A DNA stretch of 64,000 bases. Source: Terebella lapidaria (lineage: Eukaryota > Annelida > Polychaeta > Terebellida > Terebellidae). Every line of letters begins with the position of its first letter. The stretch's first letter is position 1. Below are positions 33,328 through 45,744 of the stretch, piece after piece. The DNA lies in the NCBI GenBank assembly GCA_949152475.1, contig OX424561.1, forward strand, positions 5,518,001-5,582,000. Direction: 5' to 3'. The notes under the pieces are model-generated. The model was not told the DNA's origin. It searched no databases and saw nothing but the letters and a program-made list of their open reading frames with translations. The position numbers were made by a program, and so were the translations under genes.

Positions 33328-33591
33328 TGGCAAGTAATCAACTTAACAATTGGGAAAAATAATAATAAAACCGAAACGCCACAAAAGTTCCTGCACAATG
33401 GGTCAGAGATAATTGAGGATAAACGCATTTCTGAGGAATTTTGCAAATATTTTACGGAAATCGGACCTAATTTTGCCAACGCTATCGGCAAATCCAAACA
33501 CAGTTCATTGCACTACCTACATAATAACAGACACAGTAACCCGAAGTCATTATTTCTCTCTCCGACCGATCATTTTGAGGTATCTAGCATA
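33328..33591 (+). pseudogene. LINE-A part 2: linker before reverse transcriptase
   Basis: Coding sequence resumes after the inverted-repeat element with a frame typical of the pre-RT linker (VINLTIGKNNNKTE, then a stretch with EEFCKYFTEIGPNFANAIGK). It ends at the TTAA target of the MITE and continues in frame at 36761. Confidence 0.75.
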
Positions 33592-33595
33592 TTAA

Positions 33596-36500
33596 GGTGT
33601 GACTGCACGTAACTTACCGGTGACTGCACTGAGGCACTTTTACATTGACTTATAATGTGAAAGTATAGGTAACAAAATCACCAAAACAATACAATCCTCT
33701 GACCTAAAACTTGGCTAGCACACACACCAGGGGCGGATCCAGGATTTTTGAATAGGGGGGGTGCTCTTCTTAAATGTACGTGATCTTGAAATAGTGTGAG
33801 CGAGCGTAGCGAGCGAAGCCGTATGCGGTGTGGGGGTTTGGGGGCGCCGTAAGCCCGCCGATCAATTTTTGGAATTTAGTGTCTCTGAGATGGTTTCTAA
33901 GGTGTATTTGCAACTGTACTCTGTGAAATCACTAAGCCGATTTTCACTTTAGGAGTCTGTTTTTGTTGTGAATGGAGGATACATCACTGACTAGCGAGTG
34001 AAGCCTTATGCGGTCTGGGTTTTTTTAATCTAGTGTCTAGAGATGGTTTCTAAGGTGTATTTTACAACTGTACCTTGTGAAATCAATAAGTAGAATTTTA
34101 CTTTAGAAGTCTGCTTAGTTCTGTTGTAAATGAAGGATAGATTCTCAACGAAAGGAAGGTCTAATAGTCCTACCATTCTAAGGCTGTTCTAAGGTTCTTA
34201 TGCACCAGACATGGTGATGGTCAATCGTTTAATAATAAAGATAAGATATAATTATCTTCCAAGTTATGCCGACATCCAGAATTATATCCAGAGTTATAAA
34301 GAACCCTGTCTGTAACAAATAAATAAAATAAAAAATATCCCCTGTGTATTTTCAATGACAGTTTCAGTATGAAGTCAAGTGTGTCGGACTAGATTTATTA
34401 TGGAGGGGTGGGGGGTGGCAAGCTGGTTAGAGGAGTCATATAGAGGAGGCAAATATGCAAATGAGCAATGATGACGTCATATGAGTCACTGAAAGATAAT
34501 GAGCTCATTGAAACCAGTACTGCTCAATATTAAAGAGCATGAAAATAGTTTTTGTTCCACATAATGACTCCATACAGAAAATATTCAAAATTTGAATAAA
34601 TTTTGTTGGTGTCATGGCAACCAGAGCCGGAATATGGCCCATAGCAACCACGTTGCTATGGAGATTTTGTTGCTAACCACTGATTATTCCACTTTATTAG
34701 GACCTCAACTTTTGTTACATTATGATCCTTTGTGAAAATGTTAAAAGAAAGTAACACTTTCACATGTCCTAACAGGTCAATTGTCCATAGCAACCCACCC
34801 AACAACTGGTTGCTAAGGGGCGCTAGCTCTGATTGTGTAGCCTTGACAACATGCTGGCATAACAAAAGACTGACTATGCATTACCACAAAACATATCAGT
34901 CTCTATAGGATCCTTTATATACATTATAACCCTTGCATAAATGAGGTTTGGATAGCTAATTATAGTACCTGACTCATATGACGTCATGAATATCTAATTA
35001 TAATAATTAATGAGGTCCTGCAAATTGCTGATAGATTGGAAAAAAGTAATTCACGAAAATAGAAATATCTCAGCTTGTGATTGAGATTTTCCAAGTTCTG
35101 TAAAAACCAAAATGATCAGGGAAACCATCTCCACGGTATAAGAACATAAAAATTATACACTCTAGTTAGACTTTAAAACATAAAATAATTGCCTTATCAT
35201 TATGATAACTCTTTTAGTTACGAGCAAAGGTCCCTAGCAACGGCGTTGCTATTGACAGTATCTAAGGGATAGATGGTATGGTGATGTTCGACTACACATA
35301 TTTATGGTATATTTTTCATTGGGATGCCATACAACAATATTTTTCGTGATAATATATATAAAGGACACAGATTTAGCATCCGAATATAACTAATTAAAAC
35401 AGTTATACTGGTGTGACGTCATGAATACTAATTATAATACATAATTAGGTGTTAATTTTGGCGGGAAAATAATTCGAATAAATCATAACTTAGAAACCAA
35501 TTAAGATATCAACATGCTGTAAAAACCACGTTAATTCATACGAATGACTCTATTTTCATGTGCCAAAGCTAATAAATTTACGTTATATTACGTAATCACG
35601 CCTTTTTGGGCAAAGTTGGATATCCTTTCATAGAGGATCCTTGATTCAATTGCATAATTATTGACCAACGAATGTTAGGCCTATGTAACGCTGTATTGAG
35701 TATTTTTCTTTCCACACATGCATGTAAATATTGCTGGTATTCAGATTTATTTATCCCAAAACTACTAATTTTCACTTTACATATCACATGTCATATAACT
35801 TAAAGAACTCATGAATAATGACACTCAATTGCATAATTATTGACCAACGAATGTTAGGCCTATGTAACGCTGTAATGCACCTTAACATATTTCTGAGTCA
35901 CAGATTTTTTTGTTGAAAATATATTGTGGGGCTCTACCCCCCCCCCCCTCCCTCCGCCCCCCCCCCCCCCCCGGTCAAAAATATCAAACAAGGAAAATTA
36001 CACTCATATTTCGTTACATAGGTGCATACCCACATTTTCTATAGCTTTTTGCTCTCCCTTTTTTCTTTTCTTCTTGCTCTCTCTCTTTTTTTTCTCCTTT
36101 TTTTTCACGGCCCAATAGGGGGGGTGCGCACCGGGTGCACCCCCCCCCCCCCTGAATCCGCCAGTGCACACAAATACGCATGGATGATGAACCGAGACAT
36201 GGTTTCATAAATGATATCACGGAAGCTGTGCAATTTGATGATTAGATAAATCATTTTATACGTTTCAGCAAAACGAAGATTCGAGTGTTCTGCTTGACAA
36301 GCACTGGCTGTTGCATATATTTATTCCTTGTTGTCGTCAAAATAATGAGAAAATCTAGGGCTATACTTTCTGTGAGATGAATACAATGAGCTGAACATTC
36401 ATAATCCCAAACACCTCGGTGCACCCGAGTGCATATCATCTGTGAGTTTTACTGGCCTCACTAGCTATTTGCTGCACAGCATAATCCTTTCGCTCGCATT

Positions 36501-36756
36501 GTTGTGAGTATATTTTGTAGACTGAGAAATAGGTCGGAAAATGACATATGAAAACGATGAATTTAACAAATCTAACATTGCTTAGTAAGAAACAGAGTCT
36601 CGGTTAGTAATCCTCGATGGCTAACGATCAGAAAGGCAAAGTTTCACGTTGGTTGGAAGTGTGTAAATTCATGAATTTGTTACCTTTATATTTACATTAT
36701 AAGTGAATGGACAGCTGGTCACTGCCAGGTTCATGACGATCACATGCAATCAATCC
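33596..36756 (-). mobile_element. Second copy of the TTAA MITE, inverted, split by an hAT-like insertion
   Basis: The reverse complement of 11094-11786, flanked by TTAA at 33592-33595 and 36757-36760. The copy is interrupted after about 130 bp by 33726-36165. LINE-A reading frame is continuous across the TTAA when the insert is ignored, which fixes both ends. Confidence 0.85.
33726..36165. mobile_element. hAT-like element, 2.4 kb, 8-bp target duplication
   Basis: The ends CAGGGGCGGATCCAGG and CCTGAATCCGCCAGTG are inverted, of the GGCGGATCCAGG type often seen in hAT elements. Flanks GCACACAC (33718-33725) and GCACACAA (36166-36173) form an 8-bp duplication with one mismatch. It holds G-rich and C-rich subterminal runs, a tandem pair of about 180 bp (from 33870 and 34035), and a 47-bp direct repeat (35646 and 35826). 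Another part is rich in CATAGCAACCACGTTGCTATG-like hairpins resembling 1150-1350. No transposase was found, so it is non-autonomous. Confidence 0.65.
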
Positions 36757-36760
36757 TTAA

Positions 36761-38304
36761 AATCTTGTAAACCAAAAAGCAGTAGTGGCCATGATGCCAT
36801 AAGCATGAAACTCCTAAAAACAATAAGCGATTCTGTGTCCATCCCAATAAATATCATAATAAACAAATCACTGATGACTGGTACAGTACCCAAAAACTTG
36901 AAATTAGCCAAAGTAATAGCTATACATAAAGCGAAAAGTAAAGCAGAGTTTTCAAACTACCGACCCATCTCGCTCCTGCCCTCGATATCGAAAATATTAG
37001 AAAAAGTAGTACACAAAAGGCTTGTTTTCTTTCTGGAAAGTAATGACTTATTATACAACAATCAATATGGATTCCGATCAAAACGAAGCACGATAGATGC
37101 AGTCACAAAATTTGTTTCCGATATAACATTGTCTCTTGATCAAAAGAGATCTGCATTATCTGTATTCCTAGATTTGTCGAAAGCATTTGATACCATCGAC
37201 CAAGATATATTACTACAAAAAATTACATTTTTATGGAGTCCGTGGAATTGCTCATGATTGGTTTCGAGATTACCTTATGAACAGGCAACAATATGTAGAA
37301 TATCGAGGGATCAAATCAAGTACCTGTAATATTAGATGTGGTGTTCCACAAGGCTCAGTGTTAGGACCATTATTATTCATTATATACATTAATGATCTCC
37401 CCCAGGTTCTGAACCATTCTAAATCAATATTATTTGCTGACGACACAACCTTGTACATAACAGATTGTAATATTACCAGACTCTGCAATCACATGAATGA
37501 GGAACTGATTTCGTTAACTGATTGGTTCAAAGCAAATAAATTGTCTCTTAGCGTAACAAAAACAAATTATATGTTATTTTCAAATTCACTGAGTAATAAA
37601 ACATCAAGGAATTTAGTGCTAGCGAATAAAACCATTACCGAATGTGAAAACACGAAGTTCCTAGGCATACACATAGACCATAAACTGAAATGGGACAAGC
37701 CTATAGAACACGTCAATACTAAAGTCTCTAAGGCCTTATTTGCTATAAACAGAGCTCGACAAACACTTCCAATCCACAACATAATCTCTATATATTACAC
37801 TCTGGTGTACCCACACCTATCGTACGGTATTACGCTTTGGGGTGGTGCTCAGAAAACGTTCATTAATAAAATAGTTGTTCAACAAGAGAAAATTGTGAGA
37901 GCTATTACCGGCGTCCCCTATAACTCACATTCTGATCCGCTTTTCCGAAGCCTGAAACTCTTAAAACTCAATGACATTTATAGATTGCATGTTGCCAAAT
38001 ATGTTTATTGTTTTTTTTCCAAAATGTCCTACCAGCCCCGCTACGTGAACTGTTTATTTTATCTAGCATGCACAATCATGAAACGAGACATAGCTCGCTT
38101 CCCAAACTAAAACCTGCTAAATTTAACAGTATGACTTATGCTCGATGTATTGTGAAAAAAGGACCAGATATCTGGAATAATTATATACCTGTATCAATAT
38201 ATATGAACCCAGACCAGACAATGTGCAGCAAGAAAGTAAAGTCGCAAGCGTCTAAAGTTTCAAGTTTCAAGCGTCTTGTCGTCCAGGGATATAGTGACCA
38301 CTGA
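36761..38304 (+). pseudogene. LINE-A part 3: reverse transcriptase and C-terminus, two frameshifts
   Basis: RT domain with FSNYRPISLLPSISKILEKV, NQYGFRSKRSTIDAV, FLDLSKAFDTID, GVPQGSVLGPLLFIIYIND and the catalytic LFADDTTLY (about 37430). The frame slips at about 37220 in an A-run and again at about 38030, where the C-terminal region (HNHETRHSSLPK, GPDIWNNYIPVSI) continues to 38304. The order of motifs places it in the jockey/CR1 group of APE-type LINEs. RT would copy the LINE RNA at a nicked target. Confidence 0.88.
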
Positions 38305-39133
38305 ATCAGGCTGTGACAAAATTCCTCGGCTCGTGGGGGCACTGTGGTGTTACTTCAGACCTTAATCCGTTCCATGTCATCTCTTCTTTCTCATTGCAAT
38401 CATCATCATTATCTTCCGCATCACCCCTCCCCCCCCCCCCTCATCATCACCATCATCACTCCCCCCCATCGTCATCCCCCTCATCTCCCTCATCATCCCC
38501 CTCATCATCATCCCCCTCCCCCTCATCATCATCATCATCACCATCATCCCCCTCTTCATCATCCTCATCCACTTCATCTTCAATCATCATCCCCATCATC
38601 ATCTGCATTAACCGCATCATTAAAATTCCTTCACCCACAACACAATCCCTTCTTCATCATCATCATCCCCCTCCCCCTCATCCTCATCCACATCATCATC
38701 ATCATCGCCGCATCCCCCTCATCATCGTCCGCATCCGCATCATCATCATCTCTCTTCCCACTTTTCCCCCCACGATCACTTAGCTTGCACAAATCGACAC
38801 ATTTACTTCTATGTTACCAAAGTTAATTATCGTTAATTTGTTTAATGTATCTATGTTATGCGTGTACATATGTTTCAACTCAATTATCCATACCTACCTG
38901 GGCTTTTAGTTTGTGTGATATTTTTGTTCTTTGTTTTTCTCTCACCATGAATTGTTGGGCACCTGAGTGCTGCATCATTATTCATTGTTTTTTCAATTCA
39001 TTCTCCATTATTCACCAGGTATACAGCCAAGATGGCTCAAGCCCTTCATCTCGCCATTGGTTGTATATTTTCTCATGTACTAATGTGAATTATTGATTAT
39101 GTACCAGTGCGAAATAAATTCTATTCTATTCTA
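38305..39133 (+). other. LINE-A 3' untranslated region with CCCCCTCATCAT low-complexity tract
   Basis: It contains an imperfect TCATCATC/CCCCCTC microsatellite (about 38395-38765) and ends with AATAAATTCTATTCTATTCTAT, the kind of short tandem tail found at CR1/jockey-type 3' ends. Open frames here are artefacts of the repeat. Confidence 0.75.
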
Positions 39134-40840
39134 TGGACTTTACAGTCTTAGAATGTTCGTCATCAGGGTTTGAGAATATTTTGGTGATGACAGACATATT
39201 CACCAAATTTGTGCTCACTGTACCGACCAAAGATCAAACAGCTAAGACTGTAGCAAGGGTACTAATACGTGATTTTTTGACATTAGAGCGTTGGGGGCGA
39301 AGCCCCCAACTCTCTACATGTCTATGTGCTGACTTTTTCATGGAGGTTTCATGCCAACTTATCAACGCCCGTTTTGGCATGTAAACGTTTAGATACCTAC
39401 TTCAAATGAGGATTTTCTTCGTCCTTGACATAAAATCTCTCCAATTGATAGCAAACTTCGAATATACCACAGATATATAAAGCATAAATCGATGTGTTAG
39501 TTTTGAGAAAAATACGAAAAACGCTCAGGTCGTCTTGAAAACGTCAAAATGGCGGAGCCGATGGAAATTGACGTTCCCAGAATGCAATGCAAATTTTACC
39601 GGAATGATGCGTATTTTGGAACACACAATTCTGTTCAGCAATTCGTACATGCATAGATGTAAGCTTGCGTGTAGCCTTCTCTGGCGTTATAAAGTAAACA
39701 AAACGATTCGTCTGCAATGCCACGGCTACATTTACCGTAATTTGATGTATTTTATCACATGACAAAGTGTTTCATGCTGGGTTCATGCGAAGCCTTTTTA
39801 TTCTGGTCTTTTAATTTGCCTAGTAGTAGGCATGTGTTCTATATCATGATATCAGATGGAGATATCCCTCTTAGTTTCCAGTATTTTTAAGGATATTTAT
39901 TGAGGTTCAATATTATTTCAGCAGGTGTATCTGTTTCGTTGATCGATTAAAACAAAAAGTTTACTTATTAGGAATATAAATGAATGATAATATACGGGAA
40001 TAAATGGGAATCATGTGGGTTAGGATATGGTAGCATTTTTTTTTTTTGGGGGGGGGGGGGGGCTGGCATTGTGTAGTGGTGCTGATGAGGTGCTCGAGCT
40101 CTAATGTTGCCTCCCGCAGTTAGCTGCATTTTCTTGTTTCAACAGGTATGGCATCCCCAGGCGACTGCATAGTGACAAGGGCAGATCATTCGAGAATCAT
40201 GTCATTGAGGAGTTGTGTTCCATCTACGGTATCACAAAAACTAAACCATCCACGACACCTTACCATCCACAGTCTATTTCACAATGCGAACGTTACAACA
40301 GAACGATGCATGGTTTGCTGCGAACGTTGGAAACTGACCATAAACTGAAATGGCCAGAACACATTCAGCAGTTAACTTTCATCTCTAATTGTACTCCGCA
40401 TTCTTCTACAGGGTTTTCCCCGTATCAGTTGTTCTTCTGTCGATCACCCTATTTCCCAATTGATAATATCCTTGGGTTACAGAAGTCGGAGACAACCGAT
40501 AATCAGGAAGAATGGCTGGTAAAGCATCGCATCAAAATGAAGGAGATGTACACGAAACCCATCAGTCGTATCAAACAAAAGGCTAGTCAAAGGAAACGTC
40601 GAAATGACGTTAAGGCAAAATCTTACTCCCTATCTCCAGGTACAAAAGTGTTGCTTCGAAACAGAGTTTCAGGACGCAATAAGATCAAGGATATCTGGAC
40701 GCCTGACGTACATATTGTTGTGGGTAGAGTTAAGGGAAGTGATCCTTATATCGTTCTTAGGTATGATGATGGACAAGCATCACGTGTCATTAACCGGACA
40801 GACCTACTTGAGTACACTGGTAAAAAAAAAATAATAAGAC
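39133..40840 (+). pseudogene. Gypsy-type integrase fragment with an ~860-bp insertion
   Basis: Left part (39133-39283): first catalytic Asp region and NILVMTDIFTKFVLTVPTKDQTA. Right part (from about 40144): RYGIPRRLHSDKGRSFE (second Asp), TPYHPQSISQCERYNRT (Glu), STGFSPYQLFF and a C-terminal GTKVLLRNRV/IVLRYDDG domain up to about 40825. The piece is only the integrase end of a Gypsy pol; LINE-A's 3' tail abuts its left edge. The inserted 860 bp contains a GTTGGGGGCGAAGCCCCCAAC-like hairpin at its left edge and a poly-T/poly-G tract near 40028-40060. Confidence 0.8.
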
Positions 40841-41047
40841 TCAAGAAATATTTATTTGAATTTTCAACCAAATTGGAATTTTTTTTTGTTATATCTACAC
40901 TTTTATTGATTCTTCAACTAAACTATTGGGTGTGTTTGGTTTGTCAAGCTCTCTTAGTTTTTGTGCAACAGACTGGAGTGTGGGATTCCCACAAAATCAC
41001 CATTCACATGCCACAAATCATAAACATGTTTTTCTTCAAAAACTACT

Positions 41048-41830
41048 TTATTGGGAAAAATAATGACTCAATTTGTTCACTAGTAATGGGTAGATGCACC
41101 ATTCAATTTCACACATTCCAGACACCGTCTCTGCATCGAAACAACAGTGTTCCGGATCACTGCTCGAGGAATGTCGTTCCACTCCTCTTGGAGAGCTGTG
41201 GTTAGGGTTGTAACGTTTGTTACGGCGGGATTTCGGTTCCTGACCCTTGTCCCCAACATTGTCCAAATGTTTTCTATGGGATTAAGGTCAGGAGACATCG
41301 CTGGCCACTCTATCCGCTGGATATTGTTGTCCTCAAGGAACGTCGTAATGATCCTGGCTCTGTGTGGAGCAGCTTTGTCGTCCATAAGAAGGAACCTGTC
41401 ACCCACACGGTTTCTCAATGGTAGCACAATGGTCTGAAGAACACTGTCACGGTAGTAACATGAGTTCATGTTGCCTTGGACTATGTGCAAATCAGTTCGC
41501 TCAGTCACGGAAATTCCGGCCCACACCATTACGGATCCACCACCCCAGCGGTTAACAGAAACTGAATATTGAGGGTTGTTACGTCTCCTGTGATCAGCTG
41601 ACATCCTTCGAACAACACGCGGTACACGAGAGTGAAGACCAACTTCTCTGAGTCTGTTACGTACAGTTTGGGAGCTGATTGTGATGCGGGTAGCTTGCCT
41701 GAACTCATTCTGGATCCGTCGTGCACTCTGGAATGGGTTTCGCCGAGCCGAAAGCGTCAAATGGTATACATTCAGTGGGTGAGTAGTATTAAGGAGCAGT
41801 GTACGGTACTTGGGCCAGTAGTATTAACAG
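41048..41830 (-). pseudogene. Tc1/mariner transposase with internal deletion
   Basis: A 226-aa open frame (41080-41760) against about 340 aa normally. It has the end of the DNA-binding domain (TVRNRLREVGLHSRVPRV), GGGSVMVWAGIS, FLLMDDKAAPHRARI (second Asp) and SPDLNPIENIWTMLG (third acidic). The segment with the first catalytic Asp (usually FTDES-like) is missing between residues about 62 and 63, so it is inactive though in frame. Terminal inverted repeats were not located. Confidence 0.85.
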
Positions 41831-42130
41831 AGTAAGGTGCGCTACTTGGGCCTGAGCTGGTTAAACATACTATTGCTCATAATCGGATATATAAGCGGTC
41901 TAAGATCAGGGTGTATTTCGGGTCGATAATAAATCCATCCCGCTTGGGAACTTGGGTTTTTTTCTTGGCCTCGGCGCGGGGTCATACGTTGTAAATTTAT
42001 TTTTATCACTGCTTTCGGCTGATCATAATTGTTCTAACCACGAATAGCTTATTTCCATTAGTTTGTATACAATCTTTATCCTGCTGGGGTGATTATTTTA
42101 ATGTCATTGACCACCAGTACGGCAGCAATA
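41831..42130. other. Intergenic, nothing recognised
   Basis: A short stretch between the Tc1 remnant and the LINE-B tail. It includes the short repeat TACTTGGGCC twice near 41808-41852. Confidence 0.4.
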
Positions 42131-42200
42131 GCTAAATAATAAATAATAAATAAATAATAATAAATAATAATGCTTTATTTCAGGTATAAACACCCATATA
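42130..42200 (-). repeat. LINE-B 3' tail microsatellite (ATT/ATTT)
   Basis: AATAATAAATAATAAATA-type repeats at the 3' end of LINE-B (minus strand), as in CR1/L2-type LINEs. Confidence 0.65.
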
Positions 42201-42255
42201 AAAAGAGGACAATACATCATAAAAACGCATAACATAAATAGTATGGAGATGGCAT

Positions 42256-45106
42256 CTATATCAAATACAGAAGAGAGTGCCAATGATTAAACAAGTAATT
42301 GTTGCTGCACCAATTATTGTTATTGAGTGTTTGAATCAGTGTGTTCGAACTAATTTGAAGTCTCCTAATAAAGGAAAAGCACGACTTCCTATGTCTGGCA
42401 TCAAAGGTATCGATCCGATTAGACAGAAACATATTCGAAGCACTGTCCCACCTATTATTATAGCCAAGAATCTTGCGATATACATTGTACATTGTTGTAA
42501 GCAACGCGAAGTTTAGACAGCGCTTGCTTACTCGAGGTGCGCCACAAGTAAGGGCAATAGAAGTTCAAACAGAAAGACTCAACCAAACGACATTTGACAG
42601 ATATAGAACAATGTGCAAACTTGAGCAAAATGGTATTAGCACTAGCATATAGACTATGAAGTTGCCTTTTTATATCTTGGCGATCATCGAAAGACCTACT
42701 AATAATCACACCGAGGTATTTAGCACTATCGACTTGGCCAATAATATTACCATTAAGGAAAACAGATGGGGACGACAACTGCCTGCCCTTGCTTGGGGGA
42801 ACAATAATACAGTTTGATTTCGATGGATTGTACAAAATATCGTGAGAAAAGCCATAGAACTCACAAGCATTGAGAAGTAACTGAAGTCCTAAAGCTGAGG
42901 GTGCAAGGAGGCAAATATCATCTGCATAAAATAGATGATTCATAGATACTGAACATAGATAGCAACCAGCCTGTAGCTTTTGGAGTACACGGCTGAGGTC
43001 GTCCATATATAAGGCAAATAACATGGGAGATAGAATTCCACCCTGACGGACACCGTTTGTAGTAAAAAATTCAGAAGAAGTAACCGAACACCATTTGACA
43101 CAAAACTCCTGAGTTCTGTACCAATAACACAAAAGTCGAACAATCAGGGATGGGACACCACGTTCAAACAATTTTTTAAACAATAGCCAATGATTGACAC
43201 GGTCAAACGCTTTCGAGGCATCAAGATAACAAGTAAAAACTGTGCTACCATGACAACGATAATATTCTATGACACTTTTCAGTGTATAAACACACAAGTC
43301 AGTTCCCATATTACGCTTAAAACCAAACTGATTATCAGTAGTAGTAATATATTCATCAATCAAATCCAACAGAATCAGCTCAAATATCTTTGAGGATGAG
43401 GTAACCAAGGCTATGGACCTATAATTAGATTTGTCGCAGATATTGCTGGTCTTATTTTTTACCAATGGGACAATAATGGTTTTCAAAAGTACACTTGGCA
43501 AATAACCATGCGACATACAAGAAGTGAATAACATTGACAACAATACCGATATAGAGTCATGAGCATGAATAAAGTGCTCTGCAGCCAACAAATCGTGACC
43601 TACAGCCTTGCCCTTTTTGAGATGTTTGAGAGCACATGTGACATGACTGGGGCAAATGGAAATTAAGTCATGTTTAGAGACAGAACTACAATTAGTCTCA
43701 ACAAACTCTCTAGCAGAATCTGAGTGGACACAGTTCAATAAATCAGAATAATGATTCTTCCAAGTTTCACATATTTCACTACCACCAGAAACGTCATCAA
43801 TAGTAGAAGCGAGAGGGACAGATTTTCTGTTTACTTTCCTGATTGTTTTCCAAAAAGTAACCATATCCTTATCACATAGTGAATTAGCGAGCCCATCTGC
43901 CCGTGTTGTATCTTCAATCGCTAGGCACTGTCGATAATTATATTTAAATCGAAGGCGGGTAGCAGTCATGAGATCACGAAGGGGCCCCTCTCGAGGCTTG
44001 CCCGAGTCTCGCCACGCAATATAGGCCTGCCGTGCTTCCGTGTGAGAATCACGGACATACTCATTCCAACCTGGGACAATATAATCACTAGAATTTGAAC
44101 ACTTTGTACTGGGAATACACATATCACCAGATTTGATCAATGATTGGAATATATCCCCATACATTCTATCAAGATATGCCCTATGAGCCTCTGATTTGCA
44201 TTGGACATCGTTGCAAAGTATAACGTCAACAGGGAGATCAATATTAGATAGTAAAGAACGCGTCATATTATAATACCTATCGATATCTGTTTCTGAACAT
44301 TTGGACCAATTCGAGATATTAACAGTACTATTACAAGATAAGTCTTTCAGGTTACTAGTGACCCCATCAGGAATCACAAAGGACGCAGACAAAAGAAGGT
44401 GGTCAGAACTGGGAACTTTGTCTAAAATATCAAGGTCCGATAACAAACGATCTGCCCCATGACTACATATATAATGATCTAACCACGAAGTTGTAGCATG
44501 TGCATCGCTAACATAAGTGAACACATCAGCAAATCGACCGAACCTGTTATAGTCAGGTACATCCATCTCAGAGACAGTACAAAACTTCAACAATTCCTTA
44601 TCAAATCTAGAGCCAACTTTAGCATTAAAATCTCCAAGTAGAACTAGATAAGAGGTTTCTGACTCATCCACTATGGCATGTAACTTGCCAAGATAGAACA
44701 TATAATCATCATAATTTTCATCACATTGATATGGCATATAGACATTGAGGAACTGTACACAACAATTACCAACATTAACAGTGCAGCCTATGACATGATC
44801 GTCATTATAATGATGTATAGATATATGTTTAGCCAGAGACTTTCTCCACAGTACACCAACGCCGCCATATGGTCGGCCAGTTACGATATTTTCACAAGTG
44901 ACCATGCTACTTATCCCTTGACCAATAAAATCATTATCTACAGAGTTAAAACAATCCAACTCATCACTTCTGAGCCAATGTTCTTGAATAAAAATGATAT
45001 CGTATGATTGACACAATTTTTTAATGTCAAAAACTGATGATTTGAATCCATAGCAGTTCCAGGTTATAGTTTTAATATTGAAAGTTCTGGACACAACATG
45101 GAACAC
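42256..45106 (-). pseudogene. LINE-B ORF2: APE endonuclease and reverse transcriptase, late frameshift
   Basis: 882 aa open from the ATG at 45106. The APE endonuclease occupies residues about 10-245 (TWNCYGF, FIQEHWL, YLVLLGDFNAKVG, SDHLLL). The RT at about 500-770 has SNYRSIALVTSSSKIFE, NQFGFKRNMGTDLCV, YLDASKAFDRVNHWLLF, GVRQGGILSPMLFALYMDDL and LFYADDICLL. The frame ends at 42458 because of a shift near 42490; the usual C-terminal region (MFLSNRIDTFDARHRKSCFSF) follows in another frame to 42256. Otherwise undamaged, so it is a young copy. The start lies 17 bp after the ORF1 stop. It belongs broadly to the CR1/L2-like APE LINEs. Confidence 0.9.
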
Positions 45107-45123
45107 AAATGTAACAGTCAGAA

Positions 45124-45740
45124 CTATTCGTAGTAAGGTCGCACAAGACTGCTTGCCGGCCAGAGGTCTGGATCCAACAGCTGACTAGCATCGCGACGCG
45201 AGGCATGGATGTGGAACGAGCTGTACGAGTTGTACTTCGTCTGTACTGGCTCACATCTAACATGCAGTCCAGTCTCCATGAGAACGTGAGCAGATACGTC
45301 CTCTGGACGTGTATTCCGGGCAAGTCGAGACACGAAGACACCAGTGATGCGACGAACAGGCCGCTGCGAGTTTTTCTTGTATTTCTTTGCAGCAGTTAAA
45401 GCGAATCTGGTTCCACTGCCGATGATAACGTTCGCTCTCTCACGAGAATCACCAGCAGGATCACGATCCTGTGAATCCCGGTGTTTATGGGTTCGGTGAT
45501 TACGCTTGCCAACTACTGTGAACCTGATAGAAGAGGATTGCGTCGTGTGATCATTCGAGGACGTCGGGTGCGTGGACTTGAGTGCTGAGGAGTACCTCCG
45601 TCGGGATGTATGCTTCGTCAGAGGAGCGTGAGCATCAATATCGGAGTCGGTACTATCACTACTGTCACTAGACTCACTGTCACCTCCAGTAAGATCACCT
45701 CGGAAGCTGAAGATTGAACGACAATTTTCTTGTGTTGAGC
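45124..45740 (-). CDS. LINE-B ORF1, C-terminal half (after Gypsy-2 insertion)
   Basis: The frame that is cut at the Gypsy-2 target continues here without a stop to TAG at 45124. This half has a Ser/Asp-rich stretch, then a basic region and a C-terminal domain with RRITGVFVSRLARNT and GLHVRCEPV. ORF1 proteins of such LINEs bind RNA and form ribonucleoprotein with ORF2. Together with 59140-59983 the ORF is 486 codons with no other lesion. Confidence 0.8.
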
Positions 45741-45744
45741 ATAC

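Noticed and set aside
36014..36220. Small frames over the poly-C and poly-T tracts
   Set aside because: Homopolymer artefacts near the end of the hAT-like element.
38344..38826. Long open frames rich in His/Pro/Ser and, on the other strand, Met/Asp
   Set aside because: They are translations of the CCCCCTCATCAT low-complexity tract in the LINE-A 3' region, open on several frames at once.
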